From: Pseudomonadota bacterium
GTDB taxonomy: Bacteria; Pseudomonadota; Gammaproteobacteria; Burkholderiales; Burkholderiaceae_C
DNA: 64,000 nucleotides
NCBI GenBank assembly: GCA_963205335.1
Contig: CAUJIM010000019.1
Coordinates: forward strand, 38,692 to 102,691
Direction of reading: 5' to 3'
Of this stretch, positions 1-11,499 are shown one piece after another; position 1 is the stretch's first letter, and each line of letters starts with the position of its first letter. A model generated the notes under the pieces. The model was not told the origin of the DNA and searched no databases. It was given only the letters and a program-made list of their open reading frames with translations. Both the position numbers and the translations under genes were made by a program.

Positions 1-791
1 TGGGCGGGGTGCACCGCATCGGCATGTTCGCCGGGCCGTTCCTGGGCGCGGGCTTCATCCACTGGCTGGGGCTGTCGGGCGCGTACTGGGCGGCGCTGGT
101 CGTGATGCTGGCCACCGGCGCGCTCTCGCTGCTGGTGCCCGACCTGGAGCCGAAGGCACCGGCGCAGGGCGATCCCCTGCCCGAAGTGCCCGCCGCGCTG
201 CAGATGCTGCGCACGCACCGGCAGGTCTTGCTCACGCTGGGCGTGGCGACGTCGCTGGTGGCCGCCATCCGCGCCTGCCGCCAGGTGGTGATTCCGCTGT
301 GGGCCAGCCACATCGGGCTGGACGCGGCCACCACGTCGCTGATCTACGGCCTGATGGGGGCGGTGGACATGCTGCTGTTCTACCCGGCGGGCCGGGTGAT
401 GGACCAGCGCGGGCGCCTGGCCGTCACGCTGCCCAGCATGCTCATCATGGGTGCCAGCCTGCTGGCGATGCCGCTGTCCACCGGCTTCGCCGGGCTGCTG
501 GCCGCCAGCATGGTGCTGGGCGTGGGCAACGGCATCGGCGCGGGCATCGTGCTCACCATCGGGGCCGATGCCTCGCCCGCCGTGGGGCGCACGCAGTTCC
601 TGGGCCTCTGGCGCGTGATCACCGATATCGGCGGGGGCGGCGGGCCGGTGCTGCTCTCGGGCCTGACCGCCGTCATCACGCTCGCGGGCGGCACCCTCGC
701 CATCGGCGGCCTCGGCTTCGTCGCCGCGTGGATGTTCTGGCGCTGGCTGCCGCACGGCGCCGCCGGCGTGCGCGAGCCGGTGCGCTCCTGA
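1..791 (+). CDS. MFS transporter, C-terminal part (cut by window start)
   Basis: The reading frame is open to the left edge, so the first GTG at position 9 is probably internal and the true start lies outside. The visible ~260 residues hold about seven hydrophobic helices and the glycine-rich, small-residue pattern of a major facilitator transporter, including the loop motif PAGRVMDQRGR (around residue 120 of the visible part), which resembles the MFS motif between helices. This is therefore an inner-membrane carrier; the substrate cannot be told. It ends two bases before the convergent macrodomain gene, with no terminator between them. Confidence 0.75.
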   Translation, partial: GGVHRIGMFAGPFLGAGFIHWLGLSGAYWAALVVMLATGALSLLVPDLEPKAPAQGDPLPEVPAALQMLRTHRQVLLTLGVATSLVAAIRACRQVVIPLWASHIGLDAATTSLIYGLMGAVDMLLFYPAGRVMDQRGRLAVTLPSMLIMGASLLAMPLSTGFAGLLAASMVLGVGNGIGAGIVLTIGADASPAVGRTQFLGLWRVITDIGGGGGPVLLSGLTAVITLAGGTLAIGGLGFVAAWMFWRWLPHGAAGVREPVRS

Positions 792-793
792 GA

Positions 794-1303
794 TCAGTCG
801 GGGGCGCGCTGGCGCAGGAGTTCCTGGTAGAGCGCCAGGTCCGCGTGGCTGAAGCAGCAGAAGAGCACGCGTTCGAGCTGCGTGGGCGCGTGCGCGGCCA
901 CCGTCCGCAGCGCGATGCCGGCCGCCTCGCGCGGCGGGTAGCCGTAGACCCCGGTGCCGATGCAAGGGAAGGCGGTGGAGCGCGCGCCCAGCCGTTCGGC
1001 GAGCGCGAGCGACTGGCGGTAGCAGCTGGCCAGCAGCTCGGCCTCGCCCTGCGCGCCGCCGTGCCAGACGGGGCCGACGGTGTGGATCACGTGCCGGGCG
1101 GGCAGGCGGTAGCCGCGCGTGGCCTTGGCCTGCCCGGTCTCGCAGCCGCCCAGCCGGCGGCATTCGTCCAGCAGCTGCGGCCCCGCGGCGCGGTGGATCG
1201 CGCCATCGACGCCGCCGCCGCCGAGCAGCGAGGTGTTGGCCGCGTTGACGATGGCGTCCACCGCCAGCGTGGTGATGTCGGCCTGTAGCGCCGAGAGGTG
1301 CAT
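794..1303 (-). CDS. Macrodomain protein, probable O-acetyl-ADP-ribose deacetylase
   Basis: 169 residues, the whole of which is one macrodomain. The ADP-ribose loop [18 protein letters not shown] (about residues 19-36) and the second loop [13 protein letters not shown] are both intact, as in the YmdB/MacroD branch that hydrolyses O-acetyl-ADP-ribose and mono-ADP-ribosyl esters. The ATG at 1303 is chosen over upstream starts because GGAG lies 6-10 bases ahead and because the family begins at this point. The gene is convergent with the MFS gene and 20 bases downstream of a small membrane-protein gene. It is cytosolic; the physiological substrate is not revealed by context. Confidence 0.88.
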   Translation of the reverse strand: MHLSALQADITTLAVDAIVNAANTSLLGGGGVDGAIHRAAGPQLLDECRRLGGCETGQAKATRGYRLPARHVIHTVGPVWHGGAQGEAELLASCYRQSLALAERLGARSTAFPCIGTGVYGYPPREAAGIALRTVAAHAPTQLERVLFCCFSHADLALYQELLRQRAPD

Positions 1304-1323
1304 GGCGTGCTCCGGCAAGAGAG

Positions 1324-1767
1324 TCAGAAAAACGGCCCCCACCGGAGCAGCCACGACGCGGTGCCGCGCCAGGCCGCCCACAGCGCATTGGCGCCGAGCG
1401 TGAAGAACCCGAGCGCCGCCAGCAGCATGGGCTGCGGCGGCCGGTCCGCCAGCGCCCAGGCGCCGACGCCGGTGCACAGCGCGCCGGCCAGCGCCTGCAG
1501 CAGCCGCGCGCCGGGCGTGTCGAACCGGGTCTGGTCCGCCGCGGCCGGAGTGGCGCGCCGCGCGCCCAGGCGGCTGAGCAGCAGGCCCGCGATGCCCGGC
1601 GCCCAGGCCCAGCCGCCCGCCACGCCCAGTTCCGCGCGGAACAGCCAGAGCAGCAGGGCGGCGACGAGCAGCGCCGCGCCGAGCAGCTCCAGCGGGCCCA
1701 GCCTGCGGTTGGCGCCGCGCGGCCGGCCGTCGGCGGTGTGTTTGAGGTGCTGGCGCCAGTGGGGCAT
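1324..1767 (-). CDS. Small hydrophobic membrane protein, function unknown
   Basis: About 147 residues. A basic N-terminus (MPHWRQHLK...) is followed by hydrophobic stretches beginning [19 protein letters not shown], a second around [12 protein letters not shown], and two more in the C-terminal half. Three or four membrane helices are likely. I do not recognise a family. An in-frame ATG at 1788 is possible but lies inside the palindromic repeat that starts at 1787; no ribosome-binding site decides between them. The protein is co-directional with the macrodomain gene and may share its transcript. Confidence 0.55.
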   Translation of the reverse strand: MPHWRQHLKHTADGRPRGANRRLGPLELLGAALLVAALLLWLFRAELGVAGGWAWAPGIAGLLLSRLGARRATPAAADQTRFDTPGARLLQALAGALCTGVGAWALADRPPQPMLLAALGFFTLGANALWAAWRGTASWLLRWGPFF

Positions 1768-1786
1768 GGCGCGATTGTGCGCCGTC

Positions 1787-1892
1787 ATACGGCTTCGCAA
1801 TCAGCGAGATAACGGCGTTGCTTCGCCTTGCCGTACTGCGTGTACTGTCTGCGGCTTCGCGCCTTGTTCTCTTGCTGATTGCAAACCCGTAT
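1787..1892. repeat. 106-bp palindromic repeat element with ~25-bp imperfect inverted ends
   Basis: The left end (ATACGGCTTCGCAATCAGCG) and the reverse complement of the right end (ATACGGGTTTGCAATCAGCA) match at 17 of 20 positions, bracketing a GC-rich core with several short self-complementary pieces. The layout is that of a REP/MITE-like element. Its right end runs into the stop codon of the fadJ-type gene, and its left end contains a candidate start of the membrane-protein gene. It may work as a transcript 3' end; no T-tract is present. Confidence 0.6.
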
Positions 1893-4060
1893 CAGAAATG
1901 GGGCTGGTACCGGCGGATCGCCTCGCGCGCCGCAGCGTCCAGCGCGAAGCCGGCGCCGTGGCGGGCGGCGAGCTCGTCCGCGCGGCGCAGGAAGGCGTCG
2001 ATGCCGGTGGCGTAGATGAACTGCATCGCGCCGCCGGTCCAGGCCGGAAAGCCGATGCCGAAGATGGAGCCGATGTTGGCGTCGTGCGTGCTGGTGAGCA
2101 CGCCCTCGGACAGGCAGCGCGCGGTCTCGATCGCCTGGCGGTAGAGCAGGCGGTCCTGCAGCGCGGGCACGTCCCAGGCGATGCCGGGCTGCTCGAACAG
2201 GCGGCGCAGCTCGCTCCAGAGCTGCTTCCTGCCGCCCTCGGGGTAGTCGTAGAAGCCGCCGCCGCCCGCGCGGCCGGGGCGCCGGAGTTCCTTGACCATG
2301 CGCTCGACCAGCCGCTCGCCCGGTGTGGCTTCGTACGCCTTGCCCTCGGCGGCCAGGTCGGCGCGGGTCTGCTCGATCACGTGCACGCTCAGGCTGAGCG
2401 CGGTCTCGTCCAGCACCGCCAGCGGCCCGACGGGCATGCCGGCCTGCACCGCGGCGTTCTCGATCACCGCGGCGGGTATGCCCTCGGCCAGCATGGCCGC
2501 GCCTTCCATCACGTAGGTGCCGAAGGTGCGGCTGGTGTAGAAGCCCCGCGCGTCGTTGACCACGATGGGGGTCTTGCCCAGGGCCTGCACGTAGTCGAAG
2601 GCGCGCGCCACGGTCTCGTCGCTGGTCTGCTTGCCGCGGATGATTTCCACCAGCCGCATCTTGTCCACCGGGCTGAAGAAGTGGATGCCGACGAAGCGCT
2701 CCGGCGCGCGGCTGGCCTGGGCCAGGCCGCTGATCGGCAGCGTCGAGGTGTTGCTGGCGAAGAAGCCGCCGGGGGCGAGCCGCGGCTCGGCTTCCCGCGT
2801 GACCTGGGCCTTGAGTTCGCGGTTCTCGAACACGGCCTCGATGATCAGGTCGCAGCCCGCCAGGTCCGCGGCGTCGGCGGTGGGCGTGATGCGCGCGAGC
2901 AGCGCGTCGCGCGCCTCGGCGGTCATGCGGTCCTTCTGCACGCGCTGGTCGGCGATTTTTGCGCTGTAGGCCTTGCCGTGCCCGGCCTTCTCCAGGCTCA
3001 CGTCCTTGAGCACGGTGGCGATGCCGCGGCTCGCCTGCGCCCAGGCGATGCCCGCGCCCATCATGCCGGCGCCGAGGATGCCGACCTGGGCGGGCCGGTA
3101 GCGCTCCGCCTTCCCGGGGCGCGACCGGCCGCTCTGGATGGCGTTGAGGTCGAAGAAGAAGGTGCTGACCATGTTGCGCGCCACCTGGCCCGTCATGATC
3201 CTGGCGAGGTAGCGGCTTTCGATGCGCAGCGCGGTGTCGTAGTCCACCAGCGCGCCTTCCACCATGGCGCTGAGCGCCGCCTCGGGCGCGGGGTAGCGCC
3301 CGCGCGTGGTCTTGCGCAGCATCGCGGGCGCGGCGGCCAGGCCCGCGGCGATCTTGGGGCTGGCGGGCGTGCCGCCGGGGAGCTTGTAGCCCTTCTCGTC
3401 CCAGGGCTGGTGCGACGCGGGGTGCGCGGCGATCCAGGCGAGGGCGGCGGGCAGCAGCGCGGCGGGGCTGTCCACCAGCGCATGCACCAGGCCCAGCTCC
3501 TGGGCCTTTTGCGGGTTGAAGAGCTTGCCTTCGAGCAGGTAGGGCTGCGCCCCCACGAGGCCGAGCAGGCGCACCATCTTGGTGATGCCGCTGGCGCCGG
3601 GAATCAGGCCGAGCGTGACTTCGGGCAGGCCGAGCTGGATGCGCGCATCGTCCAGCGCGATGCGGTGGTGGGCGATCAGCGCCACCTCCCAGCCACCGCC
3701 GAGCGCCGAGCCGTTGAGGCAGGCGACGACCGGCAGGCCGAGCGTCTCCAGCGTGCGCGCCTGCCGCTTCAGGCGCTCGATCTGCGCGAAGGCCTGCGGC
3801 GCGTCGGCCTCGGTCAGGCGCAGCACGGCCTTGAGGTCGGCGCCGGCGAAGAAGCTCTTCTTGGCCGAGGCGAGCACCAGGCCCTTGAGCGTGCCGCCCA
3901 GCCGTTCGCGGTCGGCCAGCACCTGCGCGGTCACGGCAGCGAGGTCGTCCTGCCAGCGCAGGCACATGGTGTTGATCGGCGAGCCCTGCTCGTCGAAGGT
4001 GATGAGCGCGACCTGGCCTTCGCCCTGCGCGGGGATCAGTTCGTAGCGGATGGTGTCCAT
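1892..4060 (-). CDS. fadJ: 3-hydroxyacyl-CoA dehydrogenase / enoyl-CoA hydratase fusion (FadJ/FadB type)
   Basis: 722 residues. This is the beta-oxidation multienzyme that hydrates trans-2-enoyl-CoA and oxidises the L-3-hydroxyacyl-CoA with NAD. The N-terminal crotonase domain shows the oxyanion-hole segment ASAKKSFFAGADL (64-76) and GSALGGGWE (117-125). The dehydrogenase half shows the dinucleotide fold VGILGAGMMGAGIA and the FVGIHFFSPVDKM segment with the catalytic histidine. ATG 4060 is preceded by GAAGGG and is preferred to an upstream TTG. The gene starts 10 bases after the thiolase stop, so hydratase/dehydrogenase and thiolase are made together. The final codon overlaps a palindromic repeat. 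Confidence 0.93.
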   Translation of the reverse strand: MDTIRYELIPAQGEGQVALITFDEQGSPINTMCLRWQDDLAAVTAQVLADRERLGGTLKGLVLASAKKSFFAGADLKAVLRLTEADAPQAFAQIERLKRQARTLETLGLPVVACLNGSALGGGWEVALIAHHRIALDDARIQLGLPEVTLGLIPGASGITKMVRLLGLVGAQPYLLEGKLFNPQKAQELGLVHALVDSPAALLPAALAWIAAHPASHQPWDEKGYKLPGGTPASPKIAAGLAAAPAMLRKTTRGRYPAPEAALSAMVEGALVDYDTALRIESRYLARIMTGQVARNMVSTFFFDLNAIQSGRSRPGKAERYRPAQVGILGAGMMGAGIAWAQASRGIATVLKDVSLEKAGHGKAYSAKIADQRVQKDRMTAEARDALLARITPTADAADLAGCDLIIEAVFENRELKAQVTREAEPRLAPGGFFASNTSTLPISGLAQASRAPERFVGIHFFSPVDKMRLVEIIRGKQTSDETVARAFDYVQALGKTPIVVNDARGFYTSRTFGTYVMEGAAMLAEGIPAAVIENAAVQAGMPVGPLAVLDETALSLSVHVIEQTRADLAAEGKAYEATPGERLVERMVKELRRPGRAGGGGFYDYPEGGRKQLWSELRRLFEQPGIAWDVPALQDRLLYRQAIETARCLSEGVLTSTHDANIGSIFGIGFPAWTGGAMQFIYATGIDAFLRRADELAARHGAGFALDAAAREAIRRYQPHF

Positions 4061-4070
4061 GTCGAGCCCT

Positions 4071-5276
<1,206 letters not shown>

Positions 5277-5295
5277 CGAAATTCTCCAGTGAAAA

Positions 5296-5349
5296 GTGGC
5301 TCCAGCGCTTGATGGACAAGCGCGATCAGCTATCGAATTGAATAAAAAC
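5296..5349. repeat. Family-A dispersed repeat (AGCGCTT...AAGCGC...AGCTAT)
   Basis: One of at least seven copies in the window. It contains CCAGCGCTTGATGGACAAGC followed by CAGCTATCGAATTG. The two arms around the central spacer are self-complementary. It fills the gap between the acyl-CoA dehydrogenase and thiolase genes and ends at the dehydrogenase stop codon. Related copies are near 13576, 16528, 34530, 35719, 42763 and 63545. Confidence 0.7.
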
Positions 5350-6516
<1,167 letters not shown>

Positions 6517-6517
6517 G

Positions 6518-6549
6518 GCGGATTTTTACCAAGCAAATGATTGGTCAAA
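6518..6549. promoter_or_regulatory. Candidate operator palindrome before the acyl-CoA dehydrogenase
   Basis: ACCAAGCA-AA-TGATTGGT is an interrupted palindrome with one mismatch per arm. It is preceded by GATTTTTA and shares that whole context with the perfect palindrome at 13495-13510 upstream of livH. Size and symmetry fit a TetR-family site. No such regulator is encoded nearby, so the binding protein is unknown. Confidence 0.45.
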
Positions 6550-6590
6550 TTCTGACAGCCCCGGGGCAAAAGTCCAGTCCCGAAAACGAC

Positions 6591-6610
6591 AAACCGCCCC
6601 GGAGGGCGGC
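6591..6610 (-). terminator. Rho-independent-like terminator after livK
   Basis: On the minus strand a 6-bp GC stem (CCGCCC/GGGCGG) with a four-base loop is followed by TTTGTCGTTTT. It lies 22 bases beyond the stop codon of the solute-binding protein gene. It separates that gene from the acyl-CoA dehydrogenase unit. Confidence 0.65.
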
Positions 6611-6631
6611 TTGCGCGGGCCTGCGTGCGGC

Positions 6632-7801
6632 CTATTTGGTCGAGTATTCGGAGACCACCTTCCACTTGCCGTCCTGTACCTGCGACAGGCGCCAGGCGGT
6701 GCTGCCCAGGTGCTTGGTGGCCGAGAAGGTGGCCGGGGCGCTGCCGAAGATGTCGGTCGGGAAGCTCATGCCCTCCATGGTCTTGACGAAGCCCTCGGTG
6801 GTGAGGTTGGGCCCGGTCTTGGCGACGGCCTGGATGAACATGTCCATCACGATGTAGCCGTAGGCCGAGAAGATGCCGCCATCCTCGCCGTACCTGGTCT
6901 TGTACTTGGTGGCCCAGAAGGCGAGCGCCTTGTTGCCCGCGTCGTCGGCGTAGGGTACCTGCGCCGCCATGGTGGCGTACAGGCCGTCCATGGCCTTGCC
7001 CGCGAGCTTGGGGATGAGCTCGCTGTAGGCCGCGGCCGAGCCGAGGAAGACGGGGTTGTAGCCCATCTTCCTGGCCGTGCCTATGGTGCCTATGGTCTCG
7101 CGGATGATGGTGCCCAGCGTCACCAGCTCGCAGCCCGCGGCCTTGGTCTTGGCCACCTGCGAGGAGAAATCGGTCGCGCCGCGCTTGAAGCTGGCCTTTT
7201 CGGCGAGCTGCATGCCGATGTCCTTCAGGCCGTCCTCGGTGCCCTTGAGGATTTCCTCGCCGAACTCGTCGTCCTGGTAGATCACGCAGACCTTCTTCAG
7301 GTTCTTTTCCTTGACGAGCCGGGGCGTGGCCTCGCGGATCTGCTGGTAGTAGGGCGCGATGAAGGCGTAGGTGTACGGGCTCAGCGGCTCGTACATCTCG
7401 CGCGCCGCGGTCAGCGGCATGAAGTTGAACACCTTCTTGGGGAGCATCACCGGGAAGGTGGCGAGGTTGGCCGCGGTGCCGATGTGGCCGACGATGGCGA
7501 AGACCTTTTCCTGGTTGACCAGCTTTTGCGCCGCGAGCACCGCGCGCTTGGGGTCGTAGCCGTCGTCCTCCACCTTGAAGACGACCTTGCGCCCGTTCAC
7601 GCCGCCCTGCTCGTTGAGCTCGTCGACGCGTAGCTGCATGCCGTCGCGCGCCTGCTTGCCGATGGCGGCGATGGGGCCGGAGAGGTCCTGGATGGTCGCG
7701 AGCCTGAGCTCGGTCTTGCTCACGCCCTGCGATTGCGCGAGGGCGGTGCCTGCCAGGCCCAGCGCGCAGGCGGCGGCCAGAAAGGTGTACTTCATCTGCA
7801 T
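6632..7801 (-). CDS. Branched-chain amino acid-type ABC transporter substrate-binding protein (LivK-like)
   Basis: 389 residues with a clear Sec signal peptide (MQMKYTFLAAACALGLAGTALA), so the mature protein is periplasmic. The rest follows the type I periplasmic-binding fold of the LivK family, with TIQDLSGPIAAIGKQARDGM at the mature N-terminus, where the ligand-binding face starts. AGGAG lies 8 bases before the ATG. It is transcribed with the acyl-CoA synthetase and LivHMGF genes upstream and followed by a terminator. Its place next to CoA-ligase and beta-oxidation genes suggests an aromatic, fatty or branched acid as ligand rather than an amino acid; that is inference. Confidence 0.9.
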   Translation of the reverse strand: MQMKYTFLAAACALGLAGTALAQSQGVSKTELRLATIQDLSGPIAAIGKQARDGMQLRVDELNEQGGVNGRKVVFKVEDDGYDPKRAVLAAQKLVNQEKVFAIVGHIGTAANLATFPVMLPKKVFNFMPLTAAREMYEPLSPYTYAFIAPYYQQIREATPRLVKEKNLKKVCVIYQDDEFGEEILKGTEDGLKDIGMQLAEKASFKRGATDFSSQVAKTKAAGCELVTLGTIIRETIGTIGTARKMGYNPVFLGSAAAYSELIPKLAGKAMDGLYATMAAQVPYADDAGNKALAFWATKYKTRYGEDGGIFSAYGYIVMDMFIQAVAKTGPNLTTEGFVKTMEGMSFPTDIFGSAPATFSATKHLGSTAWRLSQVQDGKWKVVSEYSTK

Positions 7802-7856
7802 GGGTGGATCTCCTGGGTTGGTGAAATGATTGTGCGGACGGTGGGGGCGAAAGGGC

Positions 7857-9728
7857 TCAGGGTTTACCCGCGCCGCCGGCGTACATGGCCTCGATCTGCG
7901 CGGCGTACTTGGCCTGCACCAGCCGGCGCTTGAGCTTCATCGTGGGGGTGAGCTCCTCGTCCTCGGCGGTGAGCTGGTTTTCGAGCAGGAAGAATTGCTT
8001 GATCTGCTCGACGCGGGCGAATTTCGCATTCACTTCGTCGATCACGCCCTGGATCAGCTGCTGCACCTCGGCGGCGCGCGTGAGGCTGGCGTAGTTGGAG
8101 AACGGCACGTCGTGGTCCTGCGCGTACTTCTCGACGTTCTCCTGGTCGATCATGACGATCGCCGTGAGGTAGGGCCGGGCGTCGCCGATCACCACCGCGT
8201 CGGTGACGTAGGGGCTGAACTTGAGCTCGTTCTCGATCTCGCTCGGCGTGATGTTCTTGCCGCCCGCGGTGATGATGATGTCCTTCATGCGGTCGGTGAT
8301 GCGGAAGTACTCGTCCTCGTCCACCGCGCCCACGTCGCCGGTGCGCAGCCAGCCGTCTTCGGTGAAAGTTTCGGCCGTCTTCTCGGGCTGGTTCAGGTAG
8401 CCGGCGAAGACGTTGGGCCCCTTGACCTGGAGTTCGCCCGTGGCGGGATCGATGCGCACCTGGTTGTAGTGCGTCGCGGGGCCGATGGAGCCGGGCTTGA
8501 TGCGCTGCGGCGGCATCGCGGTGGAGACGCCGCAGGTCTCCGTCATGCCCCAGACCTCCAGCATCGGCACGCCGAGCGACAGGTACCACTTGATGAGCTC
8601 GGGCGAGATCGGCGCGGCGCCCGTCACGAGGTGGCGCGCGCGGTGGATGCCGATCATCTTGCGCACGTTGTCCAGCACCAGCCAGCGCGCGAGGTAAAAG
8701 CGCCACTTGAGCGAGACCGGCACGGCCTCGCCCGCCAGCACCCGGTCGGCGATGGCGCGGCCCACGCCGATCGCCCAGGCGTAGGCGGCCTGCTGCAGCC
8801 GCGTGCTTTCCTTGAGCGCGATGGTGACGCCGGAGTAGAACTTCTCCCACACCCTCGGCACGGCGACGAAGGCCGTGGGCGCGATCTCGCGCACGTTCTC
8901 GGGCACGGTGTCGGGGTTCTCGACGAAGTTGAGCCTGGCGCCGGTGTACAGCGAGAAGTACTCGCCGCCCATGCGCTCGGCGATGTGGCACAGCGGCAGG
9001 AAGGCCATGCACTCGTCGTCTTCGCTGCGCGAGATCACGCTGTTCAGGCCGCGCGCCGTGTGGATCAGCGCGCCGTGCGTGTGCATCGCCCCCTTGGGCT
9101 TGCCGGTGGTGCCCGAGGTATAGACCAGGATGGCGAGGTCTTCGCTCTTGAGCGCCGCCACGCGCTCCTGCAGGGCGTGGGGGTGCCCGGCGTTCCACGC
9201 GCGGCCCAGGTCGCGCAGCGCCGCCAGGCTCATCACGCCCTCGTCGTCGAGCTGGTGCAGGCCCTCCATGTCGAAGACAACGATTTTCTTCAGCAGCGGC
9301 AGGCGCTCGCGCACCGCGAGCGCCTTGTCCAGCTGCTCGTCGTCCTCGACGAAGAGGATGCTGCTGTGCGAATCTTCGGTGAGGTAGTGCACCTGGGGCG
9401 CGGCATCGGTCGGGTAGATGCCGCTGGCCACCCCGGCGCAGGACAGCACGGCCAGGTCGCAGAGCACCCAGTCGATCACGGTGTTGGAGAGGATGGACGC
9501 GGTATCGCCCGCCGCGAAGCCCAGGGCCATCAGGCCGCCGGCGATCTCGCGCACGGCGTCGCCCACCTGCGTCCAGCTCCAGGCGCGCCACAGGCCGAGC
9601 TTCTTCTCGCGCAGCCAGACCGCGCCGCCGCGCGCGGCCACGGCGTTCCAGAACAGCGCGGCGACGGTGTCGCCCGCCATGACGACGTCCTGGCGCGCGG
9701 GGGGGATCGGATCCCAGAGGTTGCTCAC
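7857..9728 (-). CDS. AMP-dependent acyl-CoA synthetase (long-chain fatty acid-CoA ligase type)
   Basis: 623 residues of the ANL superfamily, which adenylates a carboxylic acid and transfers it to CoA. The AMP-binding P-loop VYTSGTTGKPKGAMHTHGAL, the adenine motif WGMTETCG and the hinge segment GWLRTGDVGAVDEDEYFRITD are all present. Length and order agree with the FadD15/Acsl-like branch found in Liv-linked clusters. The start is GTG 9728, four bases after the livF stop. The enzyme probably activates the acid brought in by the adjacent ABC transporter, before the dehydrogenase, FadJ-type and thiolase steps encoded further along the same strand. Confidence 0.92.
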   Translation of the reverse strand: MSNLWDPIPPARQDVVMAGDTVAALFWNAVAARGGAVWLREKKLGLWRAWSWTQVGDAVREIAGGLMALGFAAGDTASILSNTVIDWVLCDLAVLSCAGVASGIYPTDAAPQVHYLTEDSHSSILFVEDDEQLDKALAVRERLPLLKKIVVFDMEGLHQLDDEGVMSLAALRDLGRAWNAGHPHALQERVAALKSEDLAILVYTSGTTGKPKGAMHTHGALIHTARGLNSVISRSEDDECMAFLPLCHIAERMGGEYFSLYTGARLNFVENPDTVPENVREIAPTAFVAVPRVWEKFYSGVTIALKESTRLQQAAYAWAIGVGRAIADRVLAGEAVPVSLKWRFYLARWLVLDNVRKMIGIHRARHLVTGAAPISPELIKWYLSLGVPMLEVWGMTETCGVSTAMPPQRIKPGSIGPATHYNQVRIDPATGELQVKGPNVFAGYLNQPEKTAETFTEDGWLRTGDVGAVDEDEYFRITDRMKDIIITAGGKNITPSEIENELKFSPYVTDAVVIGDARPYLTAIVMIDQENVEKYAQDHDVPFSNYASLTRAAEVQQLIQGVIDEVNAKFARVEQIKQFFLLENQLTAEDEELTPTMKLKRRLVQAKYAAQIEAMYAGGAGKP

Positions 9729-9732
9729 CGGT

Positions 9733-10518
9733 TCATCTCCAGGTCTTCTTCTTCTTCCAGCGCCGCTCGCCGCGCACGCCGGCGTCCTTCATGCCGAGGT
9801 AGAACTCCTTGATGTCCTCCTTCTCGCGCAGCACTTCGCAGGCGCCCTCCATCACGATGCGGCCGTTTTCCAGCACGTAGCCGAAGTCGGCGGCGTTGAG
9901 CGCCATGTTGGCGTTCTGCTCCACCAGCAGGATGGTGGTGCCGCGCTCGCGGTTGATGCGCACCACGATCTCGAAGATCTCCTTGGTCAGGCGCGGCGAC
10001 AGGCCCAGGCTGGGCTCGTCGAGCAGGATCAGCCGGGGCGCGGCCATCAGCGCGCGGCTGATCGCCAGCATCTGCTGCTGCCCGCCGGAGAGCAGCCCGG
10101 CGTCCTGCGCGGCGCGCTCCCTCAGGATGGGGAAGTAGCCGTAGACCGTCTCGATGTCGCGCGCCACCGCGTCGCGGTCGCCGCGGGTGTAGGCGCCCAT
10201 CAGCAGGTTGTCGCGCACCGACAGCAGCGGGAACACCTCGCGCCCCTCGGGCACGTGCGAGAGGCCCTGGCGCACGATGGCGGCCGGGTCCGCCGCGGTG
10301 ATGTCCTGCCCGGCGAAATGCACGCTGCCCTTGAGCGGGTCGATGATGCCGGAGATGGTCTTGAGGATGGTCGTCTTGCCCGCGCCGTTGCTGCCGAGCA
10401 CGGTGGCGATCTCGCCGGCGTGCACCGCCAGGCTGACGCCGCGGATCGCCTTGATCGGGCCGTAGGCGCTCTCCACGTTCTGCAGCTGCAGCAGCGGCGC
10501 GGCGGCGGGTGCGTTCAT
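9733..10518 (-). CDS. livF: Branched-chain-type ABC transporter ATP-binding protein LivF
   Basis: 261 residues. Walker A GSNGAGKTT, signature LSGGQQQMLAIS and Walker B LILLDEPSLGLS are intact, so this is an active ATPase subunit. The sequence after Walker A is the shorter LivF type. The ATG at 10518 overlaps the livG stop as ATGA, which fixes the start and rejects the long upstream extension of the frame. The C-terminus is unusually basic (RRWKKKKTWR). With LivG it energises the LivHM permease. Confidence 0.93.
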   Translation of the reverse strand: MNAPAAAPLLQLQNVESAYGPIKAIRGVSLAVHAGEIATVLGSNGAGKTTILKTISGIIDPLKGSVHFAGQDITAADPAAIVRQGLSHVPEGREVFPLLSVRDNLLMGAYTRGDRDAVARDIETVYGYFPILRERAAQDAGLLSGGQQQMLAISRALMAAPRLILLDEPSLGLSPRLTKEIFEIVVRINRERGTTILLVEQNANMALNAADFGYVLENGRIVMEGACEVLREKEDIKEFYLGMKDAGVRGERRWKKKKTWR

Positions 10519-11351
10519 GCGCGGCCCCCCGTGCGCTCGCCGGGCGCGCGGCGCAGGCTGCTCACGTCGTCGATGGTGCCCAGGTAGGCCTCGGCCACGC
10601 CCGGGTGGGCCTGCACCTCGGCGGGCGTGCCCAGCGCCAGCACCTCGCCCTGGTTCATCGCCAGCACCCGGTCGGAGACGCGCGAGACCAGCGACATGTC
10701 GTGCTCCACCATCAGCACGGTGATGCCCAGGTCGGCCGCGATGTCCTCGATCCAGAACGCCATGTCGTCCGTCTCCTCGACGTTCAGGCCCGAGGACGGC
10801 TCGTCGAGCAGCAGCAGGCGCGGCTGGGTGGCGAGTGCGCGGCCCAGCTCCACCACCTTGCGTACGCCGTAGGGCAGGCCGCCCACGAGCGTGTCGCGGT
10901 AGTGCTGCAGGTCGAGGAAGTCGATCACCTCCTCCACCTTCTCGCGTGCCTTGAGCTCGGCGGCGCGGGTGCGCGGGGTGAACAGCAGGTCGCGCCACAG
11001 GCCGGTCTCGCGCCGCGTGTGGCGGCCGATGAGCAGGTTGTGCAGCACGCTGGCGTGCTCGAACAGCTCGATGTTCTGGAAGGTGCGCGCGATGCCCAGC
11101 TCGGCCACCGCGTGCGGCGGCTGCGCCGTGAGCCTGACGCGGCCGCGCGGGCCGGCGAAGTTGATCTCGCCCGTCGTCGGCTGGTAGATGCGGCTGATGA
11201 GGTTGAACACCGTGGTCTTGCCCGCGCCGTTGGGCCCGATCAGCGTGAACACCTCGCCCGCGCGCACGTCGAAGCCCACGTCGTTGACCGCCAGCAGGCC
11301 GCCGAAGCGCACGCTCAGGTGCCGGGCCGAGAGCAAGACGTCTTGTGTCAT
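10515..11351 (-). CDS. livG: Branched-chain-type ABC transporter ATP-binding protein LivG
   Basis: 278 residues from ATG 11351 ([18 protein letters not shown]). Walker A is GPNGAGKTT and Walker B is [12 protein letters not shown]. The LivG-specific long insert between them is present ([19 protein letters not shown] region). It is the partner ATPase of LivF. The upstream 148 bases up to livM hold an intergenic hairpin repeat, so the frame's earlier codons are repeat DNA rather than protein. Confidence 0.93.
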   Translation of the reverse strand: MTQDVLLSARHLSVRFGGLLAVNDVGFDVRAGEVFTLIGPNGAGKTTVFNLISRIYQPTTGEINFAGPRGRVRLTAQPPHAVAELGIARTFQNIELFEHASVLHNLLIGRHTRRETGLWRDLLFTPRTRAAELKAREKVEEVIDFLDLQHYRDTLVGGLPYGVRKVVELGRALATQPRLLLLDEPSSGLNVEETDDMAFWIEDIAADLGITVLMVEHDMSLVSRVSDRVLAMNQGEVLALGTPAEVQAHPGVAEAYLGTIDDVSSLRRAPGERTGGRA

Positions 11352-11375
11352 CTCGGCGCTCCGGGTGGTCTGACT

Positions 11376-11396
11376 CCCTCCCCCATTGGGGGAGGG
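11376..11396. repeat. GC-rich hairpin repeat between livM and livG
   Basis: CCCTCCCCC-ATT-GGGGGAGGG is a perfect 9-bp stem with a three-base loop. Around it (about 11370-11475) is an oppositely oriented, related CCCCATCCCCGCC...GAGGGAGAAGG stretch. This kind of element is scattered in related genomes. It splits an otherwise tightly packed transporter operon and may tune expression of livG relative to livHM. Confidence 0.5.
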
Positions 11397-11499
11397 CAGG
11401 GGTGGGGGCCGGCGGAGCCGACGACGCACGCGCAGGCCCCCATCCCCGCCTTCCCCCAGAGGGAGAAGGAGTGTCCGGTGGGTGGCGGAGCTTGGCGCA

